DNA of 64,000 bases from Heloderma charlesbogerti (GCA_026122225.1 JANEZZ010002067.1:620001-684000); one strand, 5' to 3'; shown: positions 52,624 through 64,000, counted from the stretch's first letter. Program-made: numbers and translations. The notes: generated from the letters alone by a model not told the origin.

Positions 52624-55390
52624 CAATTAACCAAGTTGCTCTAGGCCCAACGTTTATAAAATTGAGCAAAGAATTTAGCTATACTGATTTATACCCAAGT
52701 CTTCAACTTGCGGTGCTTCCAGATGAGGCTTTTATAGCACCACCACCCTGTCACTTTCACAGAATTTTATGGAGGGTCCAGACAATGTCTTCCAGTCATA
52801 ACCTTTCCATGTTTTCCCACAACATCATCCATCTTTTGTCTTACTGCAGAAAACCTGTTAAGGACAAAACCCAGAATAGGTGCAAAGGCCATCTGATCGA
52901 CAGTGCTAGGAGTCGTCTATTTGGAAGCACCCTTGGTCAGCAAGAACTGCATTTACATTTTGCTGTCTGTCCAATATTCTTCTTTATGCTATTTTGGGAA
53001 GTCAAATATATGATACCTCCTATGATGAACACAAATTCTGACTTGACCCACTTATTTCATTCATGAAATCCATTAAGCCAAACAACAACAACAACAAAGA
53101 TTAAATTGGTGTGAAGAACCCTATATTCTGAATCGAGCAATAGTGCTCCCTAGAGTGTCTGAGGTCAGAACACTTCGGAAGTCCCCATCAGACAGATATC
53201 CTGACTTTTGTTCCCAATATACATTCTGAGATGAATCCGTTTTTAAAAACAATGCCTCACTTGGTTCAAATTGGCTGTTTCTTCTATAGTGTATGTTCAA
53301 AGTTCTTAAGGAGGTGGAAGCACCCTCTGAATAATTTTTTGATTGGCTAGCCAGATCACTTTTAATCAGAAATGGAGTTTCTCTCCCAAATGGTCAAAAT
53401 AACAGTCCATCTCTGTCAAGGGGTTGGCTTTTGCTGATCTCAAATCCCCATAAAGTAATGACGGTTCGCCTCAGTATTTTGTATATTGGCACCATCCAAC
53501 CAGGAGTGAAGAAATACTCTCTCAGATCCTCTTTCCTGTAAGGAACTTTGCACATGCTCTGAAATCTAAGGTTCTACTCAAGTAGGTAAAATGTACTGGC
53601 TAAATTAGATTTACTTAAGTGATTTTTTAAAAAAAATTATCTGTGTGTGATTTGTCGTCTGACACTTTTCCCATATAAACTCCTTTTTATAACTTTACAT
53701 TTAGCTGCATTGTTCAAAAAAGGGAATTTTTCAGTAAAATCTTCCCCATGTGCTGAGATTGTATGGTGATGGTGGTGGTTTTACTGTTTTACATAATGCC
53801 AGATGGAAAGAATCCAGGTTTTCCAATGTTCCAAAATATCCAGTAACATTTCCTGGTCCAGTTTAAGGGCAGCATCTGAATTATCATTTATTGTTTGACC
53901 TGTATAAAACTTTTAACATTGTTGATCATTCTGTCTCCTTCCATTTCTTCACCTCCTGTTCTAGGACATCATCCTCTCCTAGTTCTATTGTTCTCTCTTT
54001 CACCTTCGTCTCTCTTTCAATCATTCCTCCTTGCCATCTCTCCACAGACAGCAGGGTTCCACTGGACTCTGTCCTGAGCTTCCTACTTCATTCTTCATCA
54101 TCCCCCTGTAGACTTTCATTCCTGGGAATATTTAGTGAAGCATACACTTTTTAATGTGTTTATCATCAAATTTGTTCTCTGTGATATTGTTTTATATGTT
54201 TTAACTTATATGTCACCTTAAGGGGGGCTTTCTGGACTGAAACACAACTAATAAATACGTCTATAATGATAAATAAATAACAACAACCCAAAACTCTCTT
54301 ATTCTATAAGCCTGGTTGATCAGAAAATGTGCTCGTTTGGATCTGTTTATACATCTGCTTTGGTCACTGAAAAAGATTGAGACATGTGGCAAATGTAAAT
54401 TGGAATGTATATATGCCAATGTATTTGTGTGACTAATTGAAACATGATGTGCTAGCTAGCGTAGTAAACAAAAGCTGGTGATATTGGCAATATACGTTAG
54501 GGTGGGGGTTGTCTGTCTTCTTCTATTCCTTAAAATCTTGTCAGTGACCTGCAGTTTCTTCTCTTGACTGGTGTCATGTCTTCTATGCTGCTGATGCTCA
54601 TCCCTGCGTCATATTTCTCTTCTTCAGTTAATTCCAAATGTCTTTGCTAAAACCATCCTTCTCTCCTATTGTGGTCATGTCACTTTCTCTCCTTCTACTG
54701 TGGTCATGACAACAAGGCCACCCAATCAAGAATTCCCATGTCAGAAACAGGGAATGTGTACCAGGTAGGAATAATATATGATGATACTGACGTACTCCAA
54801 CTGTGTTAAAAGAAAGAAAGAAAAATGTTATATGTATGGAGACACTGATACCATTTTTCCATACTTGGCTTCAAAACCACGAAGCTCACATAGCTCACAT
54901 TTTGGCAAGTGTATTTTGTAAAATGAATTAAAAGAAATGATTTTTCATGCCAATCAAGCTTTCCTTTGAGAATGAGTTTCTTGTTCTATTATTTGGCATG
55001 AGCAAACTTACTTTTAGAGTGCCTTATTCACATTTATGAATATTTATACAATAATCACATGTTATTCCGAATCCTATCTCAATTCTCAAGATTTCTCTAT
55101 GCTTAGCTACATACTGTGTGAGCAGTTATTCTTTTCCTTTGAGGTACAAGAATGCAGCACTAGCATTTCTAGTTGCTGCTTTATCATCTTTTTTTATTAT
55201 TTATTTATTTATTTATTTCCCTTCTTTCTTGGAAAGAAAAGATAATGGGTCAGCTGATTTTTTAAAAAAAGAAGTGTAATTATCATCCCATCCGTCTTTT
55301 CCCCAATACAGTTTTCTAGAGCTATCATGAGAGAACATATTTGGCAAATTGTTTGGAAACTCTTCAGCACAAGTCTCATTGAAAGGAATG
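52624..55390. other. long gene-free stretch
   Basis: AT-rich unique-looking DNA. The 164-codon frame at 52572-53066 begins in the preceding MITE and shows no domain. Nothing else is persuasive. Confidence 0.45.
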
Positions 55391-55394
55391 GGGG

Positions 55395-55850
55395 CTGCCA
55401 GGAATGGGGGAGAAATCCTAGCAGCTCCCCTGGCAGCAGTGTTTAATGCCAACTTACTAATTTCACACTCCCAAACCACTGTGCAAACTAAAACTCAATT
55501 ACCCTTCAAAATTCTCTGAATGTTGCCATTACTTTCGCCAATCAAAAAATGCATACAAAAATGTGTATATTAGGGAAAACATCATTCAAACATGTGTTAT
55601 ATGAGGAAAATTTCTTGCAAAATGTGTATATTAGGCAAACATACATACAGAAGTGCATGTATTAGGACAAAGATGCAGAGAAATGCTTATTAATTTCCTT
55701 GTGAACTTAAAAATATATACCTCAAATTCTGGGAGAAGTCAAATATTAAAAAAAAATGGAGAAATTCTCCAAGTTTGCAATGAACTGAACTTAAGACTGG
55801 AAAAATGAGAAACTGAGAGAAACCAAAATTGACAGATGTGTTAATCCCTA
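55395..55850. mobile_element. AT-rich MITE, right end only defined
   Basis: Ends TGTGTTAATCCCTA at 55850. The interior holds degenerate units CAAAAATGTGTATATTAGGG, GCAAAATGTGTATATTAGGC and AAGTGCATGTATTAGGAC, as in 24617-25059. Left end and duplication not found. Confidence 0.5.
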
Positions 55851-55935
55851 GGAACTACACAAGAAAAGATCAGTTGCACTGTCTTGGAAGTAGTTTAAAT
55901 AACTGACATTTAAGTGTTTGCTATTACTACTTTAA

Positions 55936-56283
55936 GGGTGCAATCCTATCAGGATAGGCGGCCGCCTCTGACCCCGGAGGCGACTACCTGTCCAATGCAG
56001 GGCAGGAGAAGCATGGAGGGGATTGTTCCCTCCGTGCTTCTCCTGCCCTGCATTTGCAGCTAGACAGCCGATTTCGGCTGTCTAGCTGCGGGAAGGTGGG
56101 GCGAGGGAGGAGGCTGCCAGACGACACATAGGATGTGTCCTACTGGCATTTCTGCCTTCCCTGCCCTGGCACGCCCTGTTTTGACCACTGCATGCTCATC
56201 TTCCAAGTGCAAAGCATGGGGCCATTCTGCCCACATATCCTACGGCTATCTAGCCACTGACTAGCAGCCATAGGATTGCTCCC
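55936..56283. mobile_element. Harbinger-like MITE with nested hairpins
   Basis: TIR GGGTGCAATCCTAT and ATAGGATTGCTCCC, flanked by TAA on both sides (55933-55935, 56284-56286). Internal hairpins: GCAGGGCAGGAGAAGCATGG facing TGCTTCTCCTGCCCTGC, then GCTAGACAGCCGA facing TCGGCTGTCTAGC. It is the GC-rich, longer relative of the TTA/TAA-flanked family at 137-262. Confidence 0.75.
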
Positions 56284-56286
56284 TAA

Positions 56287-56985
56287 ATTAGGTATAAATT
56301 AGGTGATAAATAACCAAATTAGTTACCTATCATTCATTGTTTCTCTTTTGTAGTTTCTTCTCTTTTTTTGGTATTTGTTGGCAAAATGTTTCAGCAAAAA
56401 TGTTACTTTCTCATATCTTGCCTTGTTGATCCTCTATACACCATATAACAAGTGTATCAATTTCATATAAAGAGAAACTGAGGCTAACTACTTTCCTATA
56501 TACTCTAAATACATTCAAAATGTACAAAAATGGATAGCTACTGTCTTCATAAACTAGCTGTGCTGGAAGATATAGTATTGTAAGGATCTTTTTGTTCTGC
56601 AGTAATTGGATCCAGCCACTCAGCTAGACATTAAAGGATGTTAGCTGCTTCCCATAGAGAATAATTAAAATTTCGACTTGTCATTTGGATGCAACCGAGA
56701 AATGTTTGACTACTGCCATTGCCCTCTTATTATGCACTCTGTTGTGAGTGCTTACTTCCTTAGTATTCACAGCATTTTTAGGCCATCGTGTGCCCAGCTG
56801 TTTGGCAATGCACAGGCAATGCAATGCAATTCACAGAGTGGAAGAGCACGTGATGCTAAAGAGATGCAGTGCTGTTGCTGGTCTGCATCTGCTTCTCCTG
56901 TGTTCCTCATAAAGCCTAGACAAGCCTTTCCTGAGCTGGCACTCTCCAAATGTGTCGGACTACAACTCCCATCCCTATTTTATAC
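56287..56985. other. no gene; worn hAT MITE piece
   Basis: 56905-56975 (GGACTACAACTCCCATCC) is a fragment of the 8761-8896 family. The rest is unassigned. Confidence 0.45.
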
Positions 56986-56999
56986 CCTAACATTTTAAT

Positions 57000-58277
57000 A
57001 TGTGCCTGGGAGGACTATTGGGCAACTCAGGGGGTCGGGGAGGTGCCACCATAACTGTGGCCACGGGCAGGGGGAGGTATGGCGTTGGGGGATTAACAGG
57101 CCAGCTGAGGAGAAGAGGGGCTAGACACCTTACAGCTGTGTCCTCTTCTGGTTCTTCCCCCAACCTGATGGTTCCTGGCAGCCTTACCAGTCTGCCCTTG
57201 GGTCTGGTGGTGCTGCTGCTGAATGCCAGGTCAGCCCAAAATAAAATCTCCCTCATCCATGATTTGATTGTGGATGAGGGGGCTGACCTGGCATGTATTA
57301 CTGAGACCTGGGTGGGGGAACTGGGAGGGGTCACTCTCTCCCAGCTGTGCCCTCCTGGGTACTCGGTGCAGCACCAACACCGACTTGAGGGTCGGGGAGG
57401 GGGGGTTGCCATGGTCTATAGGAATTCAATCTCCCTCTCCAGGCTTCCTGCTCATTTGAGTGCAGATCTTGAGTGTCTGTACTTTGTGTTGGGTACCCGG
57501 GACAGATTAGGGATTCTGTTGGTGTACCGTCCACCCCTCTGCCCATCAGACTCCCTGCCTGAGCTGATGGAGGAGGTCTCGGACTTGGTGTTGAGGACCC
57601 CTAGGATGATGGTCCTGGGGGATCTCAACTTCCATGCTGAGTCCGCTGTATCCGGGGCAGCTCAGGACTTCATGGCCGCCATGACAACCATGGGGCTGTC
57701 CCAACATGTCATCGGCCCAATGCATATAAAAGGACACACGCTTGATCTGGTTTTCTTGACTGGGCAGGTGGATGGTGATCTGAAAGTGGAAGAATTAACA
57801 TCTGTCCCTTTGTCATGGTCAGATCACTTCCTGCTGAGGTTTAGACTCCTGGCAGCTTTCCCCCTCTGCAAGGGTGGGGGACCTATTAAAATGGTCCGCC
57901 CCCAGAGATTAATGGATTCTGATGGATTCCAGAGGGCTCTGGGGGATTTTCCTGCTGGTATGGCTGGTGCTCCTGTTGAGGCCCAGGTCGCTCTGTGGAA
58001 TGCAGAGATGACTCAGGCGGTTGACACGATTGCGCCCAAGCACCCTCTCCCTCTGAGCAGAGCCCAGCCAGCTCCTTGGTATACACCTGAGCTGAGGGCA
58101 ATGAAGCAAGAGGGGAGACGGCTAGAACGCAGGTGGGGGAAAACTTGTGCTGAGTCTGACCAAACACAGGTAAGAGCCTATTATCAAGCCTATTCTGTGG
58201 CGGTGAGGGTGGAAAAGAGACAGTTCTTTTCCACCAGCATTACATCTTCTCAGTGTCGTCCAGCGGAGATTTTCTGA
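57000..58277 (+). pseudogene. L2 ORF2 endonuclease domain (APE type)
   Basis: 425 codons from an ATG. After about 70 residues the APE-like endonuclease begins: LLNARSAQNKISLIHDLI, ITETWVGE (catalytic glutamate), a GGGVAMVYR motif, LVYRPP, MVLGDLNFH (the GD-N motif), HTLDLVF and SWSDHFLLRF (the SDH motif). All the expected motifs are present in order, so this domain alone looks intact. It ends at a TGA where the family normally continues into the RT. The 5' start is close to where recognisable LINE sequence begins, so the true ORF start may be missing. Confidence 0.88.
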
Positions 58278-58279
58278 GT

Positions 58280-60008
58280 GGTTCGTGGCCTGTTACATTC
58301 TGGGCCAGGGATAGAGATGGTGGAACCCTAGGTAGCACGCTGTGACGAGTTTGCATGGTACTTTGAAGATAAAGTCGCTCAGATTCGTCATGAATTGGAC
58401 ACCACCATTAATGCAGTTCCATTGGTAGAGGCGTTCAGAGCACCGTCTGGTCCAGTTTTATTGAATGAGTTTCAGTTACTGAGGCCTGAGGATGCGGACA
58501 AGGTGCTTGGCCAAGTCCGATCGACCACTTGCATGCTTGACCCTTGCCCTTCATGGTTTATTACATCAAACAAGGAGGGGATGTCTGGCTGAGTCCATGA
58601 GGTTGTAAATTCCTCCTTGAGAGAGGGAGTGGTGCCTGCCACTTTAAAAGAGGTGGTAATTAGACCACTCCTGAAAAAGCCTAACCTGGACCCAGAGGAT
58701 GTTAACAATTATAGGCCAGTGGCCAACATCCTCTTCCTGGGCAAGGTGATTGAGCGGATGGTTGTAGGACAGCTCCAGGCACTGTTGAATGAAACGGATT
58801 ATCTAGATCCATTTCAATCGGGCTTCAGGCCTGGTTTTGGAGTGGAAACTGCCTTGGTCGCCCTGTGGGATGACCTCTGCCGGGAGAGGGATGGGGGAGT
58901 GCGACCCTGTTGATTCTCCTGGACCCCTCAGTGGCTTTCGATACAATCAACCATGGTATCCTTCTGGATAGGTTGTCTGGGTTGGGAGTTGGAGGCACTG
59001 CACTATAGTGGTTCCGCTCCTACTTGGATGGCCGATTCCAGAAGGTGGTGCTGGGGGATTATTGCTCTGTGCCATGGCAATTGTGCCATGGGGTTCCACA
59101 GGGCTCTATTTTATCCCCCATGCTGTTTAACATCTACATGAAACCACTGGGGGAGGTTATCCGGAGGTGTGGGCTGAGGTGCCATCAATATGCGGATGAC
59201 ACCCAGCTCTACCTCTCTTTCTCATCAAAACCAGGTGAGGCAGTGGCTGTTCTGAATCAGTGCCTGAGCACGGTAATGGACTGGATGAGGGCCAATAAAC
59301 TGAAACTCAGTCCAGACAAGACAGAGTGGGTGGTTCGTCTGCCCGGCTAGGTGATATTCAATCTGTTCTGGAGGGGGTTGCACTCCCCCTAAAGGATCAG
59401 GTTCGTAGTTTGGGGGTGCTCTTGGATCCAGAACTGTCACTTGAGGCACAGGTGAACTCAGTGGCACGGAGCACTTTTTATCAGCTTAGGCTGGTATACC
59501 AACTATGCCCTTATCTGGACAGAGATAGCCTAGCTACAGTTATCCATGCTCTGATAACTTCTCGTCTGGATTACTGCAATGCGTTATATGTGGGGCTGCC
59601 TTTGAAAACGGTCCGGAAACTTCAGCTGGTCCAAAATAGGGCAGCAAGATTGTTAACAGGGCTCACATTACGCCAGTACTTTTCCAGCTGCACTGGCTGC
59701 CAGTCCATTTCCAGGCCCGATTCAAAGTGCTGGTGTTAACATTCAAAGCCCTCAACGGCTTGGGGCCAGGTTACCTGAAGGATCGCCTCCTCCCACAAGT
59801 GCCTGCCCGGACCTTAAGATCATCGTCAATGGCCCTTCTCTGTGAGCCTCTGCCAAAGGAAGTGAGGCGAGTGGCTACTAGGAGGAGGGCTTTTTCTTCT
59901 GTGGCACCCCGGCTCTGGAATGAGCTCCCTAGTGAGGTTTGCCTGGCACCTACATTGTATTCCTTTCGGCGCCAGGTGAAGACCTTTTTATTTTCCCAGC
60001 CATTTTAG
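58280..60008 (+). pseudogene. L2 ORF2 reverse transcriptase and C-terminal domain, broken
   Basis: Pieces in three frames. Frame of 57000: LKEVVIRPLLKKPNLDPEDV, NNYRPVANI, DPFQSGFRPGFGVETALV. Next frame: a short piece around 58910-59000 (DPSVAFDTINH), then CHGVPQGSILSPMLFNIYMK and HQYADDTQLYLSF with YADD at 59189-59200. Next: LRSLGVLLDPELSLEAQVNS and SRLDYCNALYVGLPLKTVRK. Last: FKVLVLTFKALNGLGPGYLK in pieces and RAFSSVAPRLWNELPSEV. The catalytic YADD is preserved, but the protein cannot be read through. Confidence 0.88.
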
Positions 60009-60241
60009 CATTTTAGCTTTCTAAATGTTTAGCTTTGCTGTTTTAAATCTGTATTTTAAACTCCTGCACTGCTGCTAGGTTTTATTGTGGTTGTATTGTT
60101 ATATTGTGGTTTTAATGTTCTATATATTTTAAATTGTTTTATTGTGTGCTGTTTGGTTTTAATTTTTGTGAACCGCCAAGAGAGATTTGGCTACTGGCCG
60201 GTATAGAAATAAATAAATAAACAAACAAACAAACAAACAAA

Positions 60242-61433
60242 TCATTCCCAGCCAGCAGAACCAGTGACTATGCTGGCTGTGGATGATGAGAATTCTGCTC
60301 TGGAGGGTGCCAGTTTGGAGAAGATCGGTCTAGTACAACACAGTGTGTGACATGTGTGTTTCCACACCTCCACCTTGCACCATTGGCTGCCTGGGGCAGC
60401 AAAAGGCATCATGACGGCACGGCATGTGTTTAGTTATGCTAGGGAGCAGGGAGTACGAGATGCAAAATTCAGCATCCACTCTATGCCTCTTGTAACCTCC
60501 AGTCAATCTAGAATCCATTGATGTTGCTAAGGAACAAACAATCCCTTAAGGAGCATGGTTTGTAGTAGCACTTCTTACGCCATTTCTTAAGAAGTACCTT
60601 TGTAGCATGATGTTATTTAGGTCTCTGAAGAATGGCTTGGATCCAGCAAAAGCCTTCTGTGGATGGAAGGGCTCCTTCTATCAGCAGCAGGCATTTGAGA
60701 TCCAGTGGAGCTTTCCCACTGGCTGGACAGAGGAGATGATCTCCACTGATTCCTCCAACCCCACCCTAGTATGCAGTGCTATATGTCCCATTAAATAAAC
60801 CCAAACTACTCCTGAGGGTTCAGGGAGCCTCCCAGACAGAGGGAGGGGTGGCACTGGAGGCTGCAGATGAAGTGGGGAATTGATTAAAATTGCCTCCATA
60901 CTCACACACACCTTTCTGCCGGGGGAAGCATTCTGAGCAGAATTCTGCTTGAGGATACTCCTGCTGGCATTACAAGAACTCTGGATCCAACCCATTCCGC
61001 TATTTTATGAAAAGCTTAAGCAGTTCTGCTGAGCAGCTTCTCTTCCAGAGAGGACACAGGCGTAGGCTAAGTGTAACTCTTTACATTGTTTAACAAAGAT
61101 GTAGGGCCATTTGAACAACTGTTGTTATATAAACAGTCTGTCTCCTGAAGCGATACAGTCCAGAGCAGAGAATGCTTTGCCACATGATTTAGCTATATGG
61201 GCAAACTGGTCCTGACTGAGTGTGATCATAATGAGTTCCATCCTGCAATCCAATAATCTGCAATATTTCACAATTGAGAATCTGCCTTTGCCACGCTATT
61301 TGCATCAAGAAACGGATTAAGATTGGCCTTCAGAAATAATCTTAAGAGACATTCAATTTCATGCTGTGTGAAAATGTAGCATTATCTAGGCATTCTGTTT
61401 AAATTATTCTGGTATTCTGGTAGAGCTGTTATT
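60242..61433. other. no gene; worn hAT MITE piece
   Basis: 60242-60335 (ATTCCCAGCCAGCAGAACC, ATGCTGGCTGTGGATGATGA, GAGGGTGCCAGTTTGGAGAA) is a decayed member of the 8761-8896 family, next to the L2 tail. Remaining sequence unassigned. Confidence 0.45.
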
Positions 61434-61583
61434 CACATGAAGCTGCCTATGGGGAGTTAGACCACTGGTCCATCTAGGCCAGTTCTGTGTACTCTTGAGT
61501 ACAGCAGTCCCAAGTGGGATCTTTCCCAGCCCCATTTCCTAAGAAATGTATGTAACACATTTGCTCTGCCACTAAGCTATCTA
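61434..61583 (-). mobile_element. tRNA-derived SINE, minus strand
   Basis: ACATGAAGCTGCCTATGGGG, AGACCACTGGTCCATCTAGG, GGATCTTTCCCAGCCCC and TTTGCTCTGCCACTAAGCTA give the antisense of the SINE at 16089-16268, ending in its box A region. Confidence 0.75.
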
Positions 61584-61736
61584 AGGCACACATATCATAT
61601 CAGCTCAGCTTGTAATAATATCAAGCATTGAATTAACCCCATGCTGGGCTATCCAGGGGTCAACTCTGGTTGCATGAAAATATGGAATTGATCTACTTCA
61701 GTGCTGTGCTGACATATTCAGCCCAGCTCCTTTTTC

Positions 61737-61775
61737 TTCTCTTCTCTTCTCTTCTCTTTTCTTTTTTTGCACATT
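61737..61775. repeat. (TCTTC)n-type pyrimidine tract
   Basis: CTTCTCTTCTCTTCTCTTCT repeats passing into a T-run. Confidence 0.8.
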
Positions 61776-61893
61776 TGTAAAGCACTGACCCTGGTCAGCA
61801 TAAGGGTTTGCAAGGACTGTATGGATTTCAGAAAGAGAAATCCAGACCACAAAAGGGAAAAGGTACAACTTGGTTTTTGACTACAAGTACTAT

Positions 61894-62346
61894 TAGAGAT
61901 GTCGCAGGCATCTGATACGGGGTTGGAGTCCGACCAACTCCAGCCCGCTTGGCCTGCCAGACTGGAGTCCTGCTGACCGCCCACCCCGTAGCCTTGCTTG
62001 CTAAACTGAACTGTGTGAGCTGCTGGACAGCCTGAAAAGTGCCCAGTGACCACCACAAGGCCATCCATTTTACACAAGGTTAGAGGCATGAAGGGACAAG
62101 GCATACCCCTAATCTTGCGTAAAAGGCAGCTTTACAGTCGCCATTTCTGTAAAAGGCCTTTTAAGCAGAATAATGAGCCACCATTTTTATGCAAAATGGC
62201 AGCTCACCAAGAGACTTGACAGCCACACAATGGGTGCTTGTGGGGCTGTCTATCAGCTGATGTGGTGCAGCAATTGGGGACGGGCAGTGGTGAGGATTCA
62301 GTGAGTCCCCAACAATCACGGACTCCGGTAAGTCCATTCATCCCTA
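61894..62346. mobile_element. TAGRGATG foldback MITE
   Basis: TAGAGATGTCGCAGG and CCATTCATCCCTA, flanked by AGTACTAT (61886-61893) and AGTTCAAT (62347-62354), 6 of 8 identical. Internal foldback: CCATCCATTTTACACAAGGT faces ATCTTGCGTAAAAGG, and CCATTTCTGTAAAAGGCC faces GGCCTTTTA. The right end has outward GGTAAGT at 62327-62333. Shares internal sequence with 51567-51965. Confidence 0.75.
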
Positions 62347-62354
62347 AGTTCAAT

Positions 62355-64000
62355 GCATTGGCCCTCAAATAGAGATAAGACCAGGAGGCAGGCAAGAACA
62401 TACATGAGCTCAGAGGCTGAATCATGGAGTGCAGCAGCTAGAGCATCTTTCTGAAAGATGCTATGTCACTCTAACCATAAGACTCCTTGGTTGGGCCTTC
62501 AAGCTCTTGTGTGCACCTTCTTGTCTTGAGAATGAAGGTCTGAAGAGAGATCTGTAAGTGTGTCCAGCTGAATGAGTTTACAGACCTCTCTTCAGACCAT
62601 GAAAGTCAACGCATAAAGGTCTACACACATGGCAGGCATGCAGGGATGCTGAGGATGGGTCTTATGTGTGTGTCCACATCCCCATACCCAGTTTAGCCTT
62701 ATACATGAATAGGCACACACCTGAATAGGGCTAGGGACTATTGAATTTGAAGAATGCTACAAAACTCTAGCCACTTAGTTCTGCGATTTGGCCTATAGAC
62801 TCGCATCTGCTTGCCACCCAGTCAGTCACTCACTCCTCATGGTGGTCACTGCTTTTGTTAAAGAAAACAAGAGAAAGAGAGAGACTAAAAGAAAGGCAAG
62901 TGCATATGCAAACATGGAAGCCTGACTATGGAGCATGGTGGCAGGAGCATCTCCCTGAAGGGCATGTCTTCTGAAGAAAACTAGTCTATGGAAGAGGAAG
63001 TGGCCAAGCTACTGAGGGAAAGATTTCAGTGATGGTCACCATAGTTGGATGAGGTGGTGGAGCTACCAAATGGAAGATTCTTTTGTTGTCCACCAAGCAG
63101 AGGAAGAGGTGGGCAGAGTTATGAAAGGGGGGGGGTGAGTCTCAGGAGAAAAGGGGGAACCTAGGAGAGGAAGCCACAGGCTGAATGAAAAGGCTTCCCA
63201 GACTGGCAATTCCCCATCCATTATGTTGGCCATGTGGTCAGCCATCTCCCCGCCCCATCCCTCTTGGTAGAATGCTACCAATGTGGAAAGGGCCATATTT
63301 TGAAAGGGAAAGGGAACTGGGCTGATGAGCACAGCTGAGCCACCTCTTGGAGCAGGGGCTTAGGGTTCCCGCCCCCCCAGTTTTAAAAAAGAAAAGGAAC
63401 CAACTTTTGACACCTTGTCAAAACATAAGTACACTCCCCAAAAGTGCTACAACGTTCTCTCCCCCCGCTCCCCCAAACCCATGGTATATTTCCCTGCCAC
63501 CATCTCTGCAGAGGACAAATTGTCTTGTGAGGGTGGCATTCCATGCAGTACTGATCTATTTCCCTCATGAGGTAAATCATCATCGTAAACATCATCACTG
63601 ACTTAATCATCTTTCCTGCTCCTCAGTCGATATTCAAGTAATTGGGGTTTCTTTGGTTTTTTCTGGACTGTAGCTAGGCCCAGTGTTGCAGCCCTGCAAG
63701 ACTTATCAAGAAAAGCAGAACACGGGCCATCTGCAGACTTCATATGGTAAACTAATTAAATCCAACCAATATGTTGACCTTTAAGTATTTAGAGATTCTA
63801 TCTCATATGCTTATTTTATTGGATTTTTAAAAACTTTTTGATTAAGCATAAGTTCTTCATAGTTAATGTTGATACTGGCATAGAAAACTTTGAAAAGCAA
63901 GTTAACAGTTCAAAACATTTTTAAATGTTGAAATATCAAACGTCAATTCTTAAATTGTCAGACTGAATGCAGAAGTTTGATGATTTGACAAGAAATTGAT
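62355..64000. other. no gene; one short hairpin
   Basis: At 62535-62600 AGGTCTGAAGAGAGATCTGT faces ACAGACCTCTCTTCAGACC, a hairpin of about 66 bp. Otherwise AT-leaning sequence without recognised features to the window end. Confidence 0.45.

Larger units (their letters stand above)
56990..60241 (+). mobile_element. L2-clade LINE, nearly complete ORF2 and 3' tail
   Basis: Carries endonuclease, reverse transcriptase and C-terminal domain in order, a 3'-UTR with AACCGCCAAGAGAGATTTGG, and an AATAAATAAATAAACAAACA-type tail ending near 60241. Four in-frame stops (58275, 58329, 58590, 59006) and three frame changes (near 58900, 59340, 59733) make it inactive. I did not resolve a target duplication. 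Confidence 0.88.

Noticed and set aside
52572..53066. 164-codon plus-strand frame
   Set aside because: Begins within the MITE at 52474-52615, with no family signature and no splice context; likely chance in AT-rich DNA.

Overview
The window reads as nuclear DNA of a squamate reptile, most likely a lizard. The evidence is the repeat set: a Sauria SINE (about 10815-11149), two RTE/BovB LINE fragments, CR1 and L2-clade LINEs, tRNA-derived and CORE/MIR-type SINEs, and very many short non-autonomous DNA transposons. I found no host protein-coding exon, rRNA, functional tRNA or CRISPR array. Every long reading frame that I could identify belongs to a retrotransposon or lies inside a DNA-transposon hairpin. 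The stretch is best read as intergenic or intronic, with possible conserved non-coding blocks at 16670-17880, 19260-19560 and 33890-34140.

Layout. 1-6560: Harbinger-like palindromic MITEs, an L2 fragment and a GC-rich hAT-like foldback (4190-5114). 6560-14130: L2 tails, a BovB fragment with an unbroken 331-codon frame (8969-9973), a Sauria SINE, and hAT-like foldbacks including two back-to-back insertions (13099-14126). 14130-20600: mostly unique DNA plus SINEs. 20605-24300: a minus-strand CR1 copy flanked or split by three palindromic elements. 24440-37440: a MIR copy, AT-rich MITEs, a stack of nested insertions (30655-33409) and long unique stretches. 37570-45920: further foldbacks, including a 958-bp element with a perfect 8-bp target duplication. 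46945-50460: a half-L1-like element (ORF1 and poly-A, no ORF2) interrupted twice by the palindromic family. 50630-52620: MITEs and an LTR-like piece. 55936-60240: a Harbinger-like MITE and a nearly complete but broken L2 LINE. 60240-64000: SINE and MITE copies, otherwise unremarkable.

The main discovery candidate is a group of foldback elements with TIR 5'-TAGGG(A/C)TG, many flanked by 8-bp target duplications (hAT-like). The largest (499-958 bp) are built from nested hairpins: the arms pair across an axis near the middle, and each arm is itself a string of short palindromes. The modules are a GTGATAGGCTACGTAAA hairpin, a YY1-like CAAATGGCGGC hairpin, a TAGTCTACGTAAA hairpin and a 40-41 bp minisatellite. 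Two kinds of end module occur in like and mixed pairs. Most arms carry a 5' splice-donor-like GGTAAGT/G pointing outward, and in the 4190-5114 element both arms look like first coding exons (ATG, open frame, donor). No transposase is visible, so any mobilisation would have to come from elsewhere.

How the parts relate: BovB is the usual partner of Sauria SINEs, and L2/CR1 machinery of some other SINEs. The nesting gives a relative time order: CR1, half-L1 and older MITEs first, BovB and TAGGGATG elements later.
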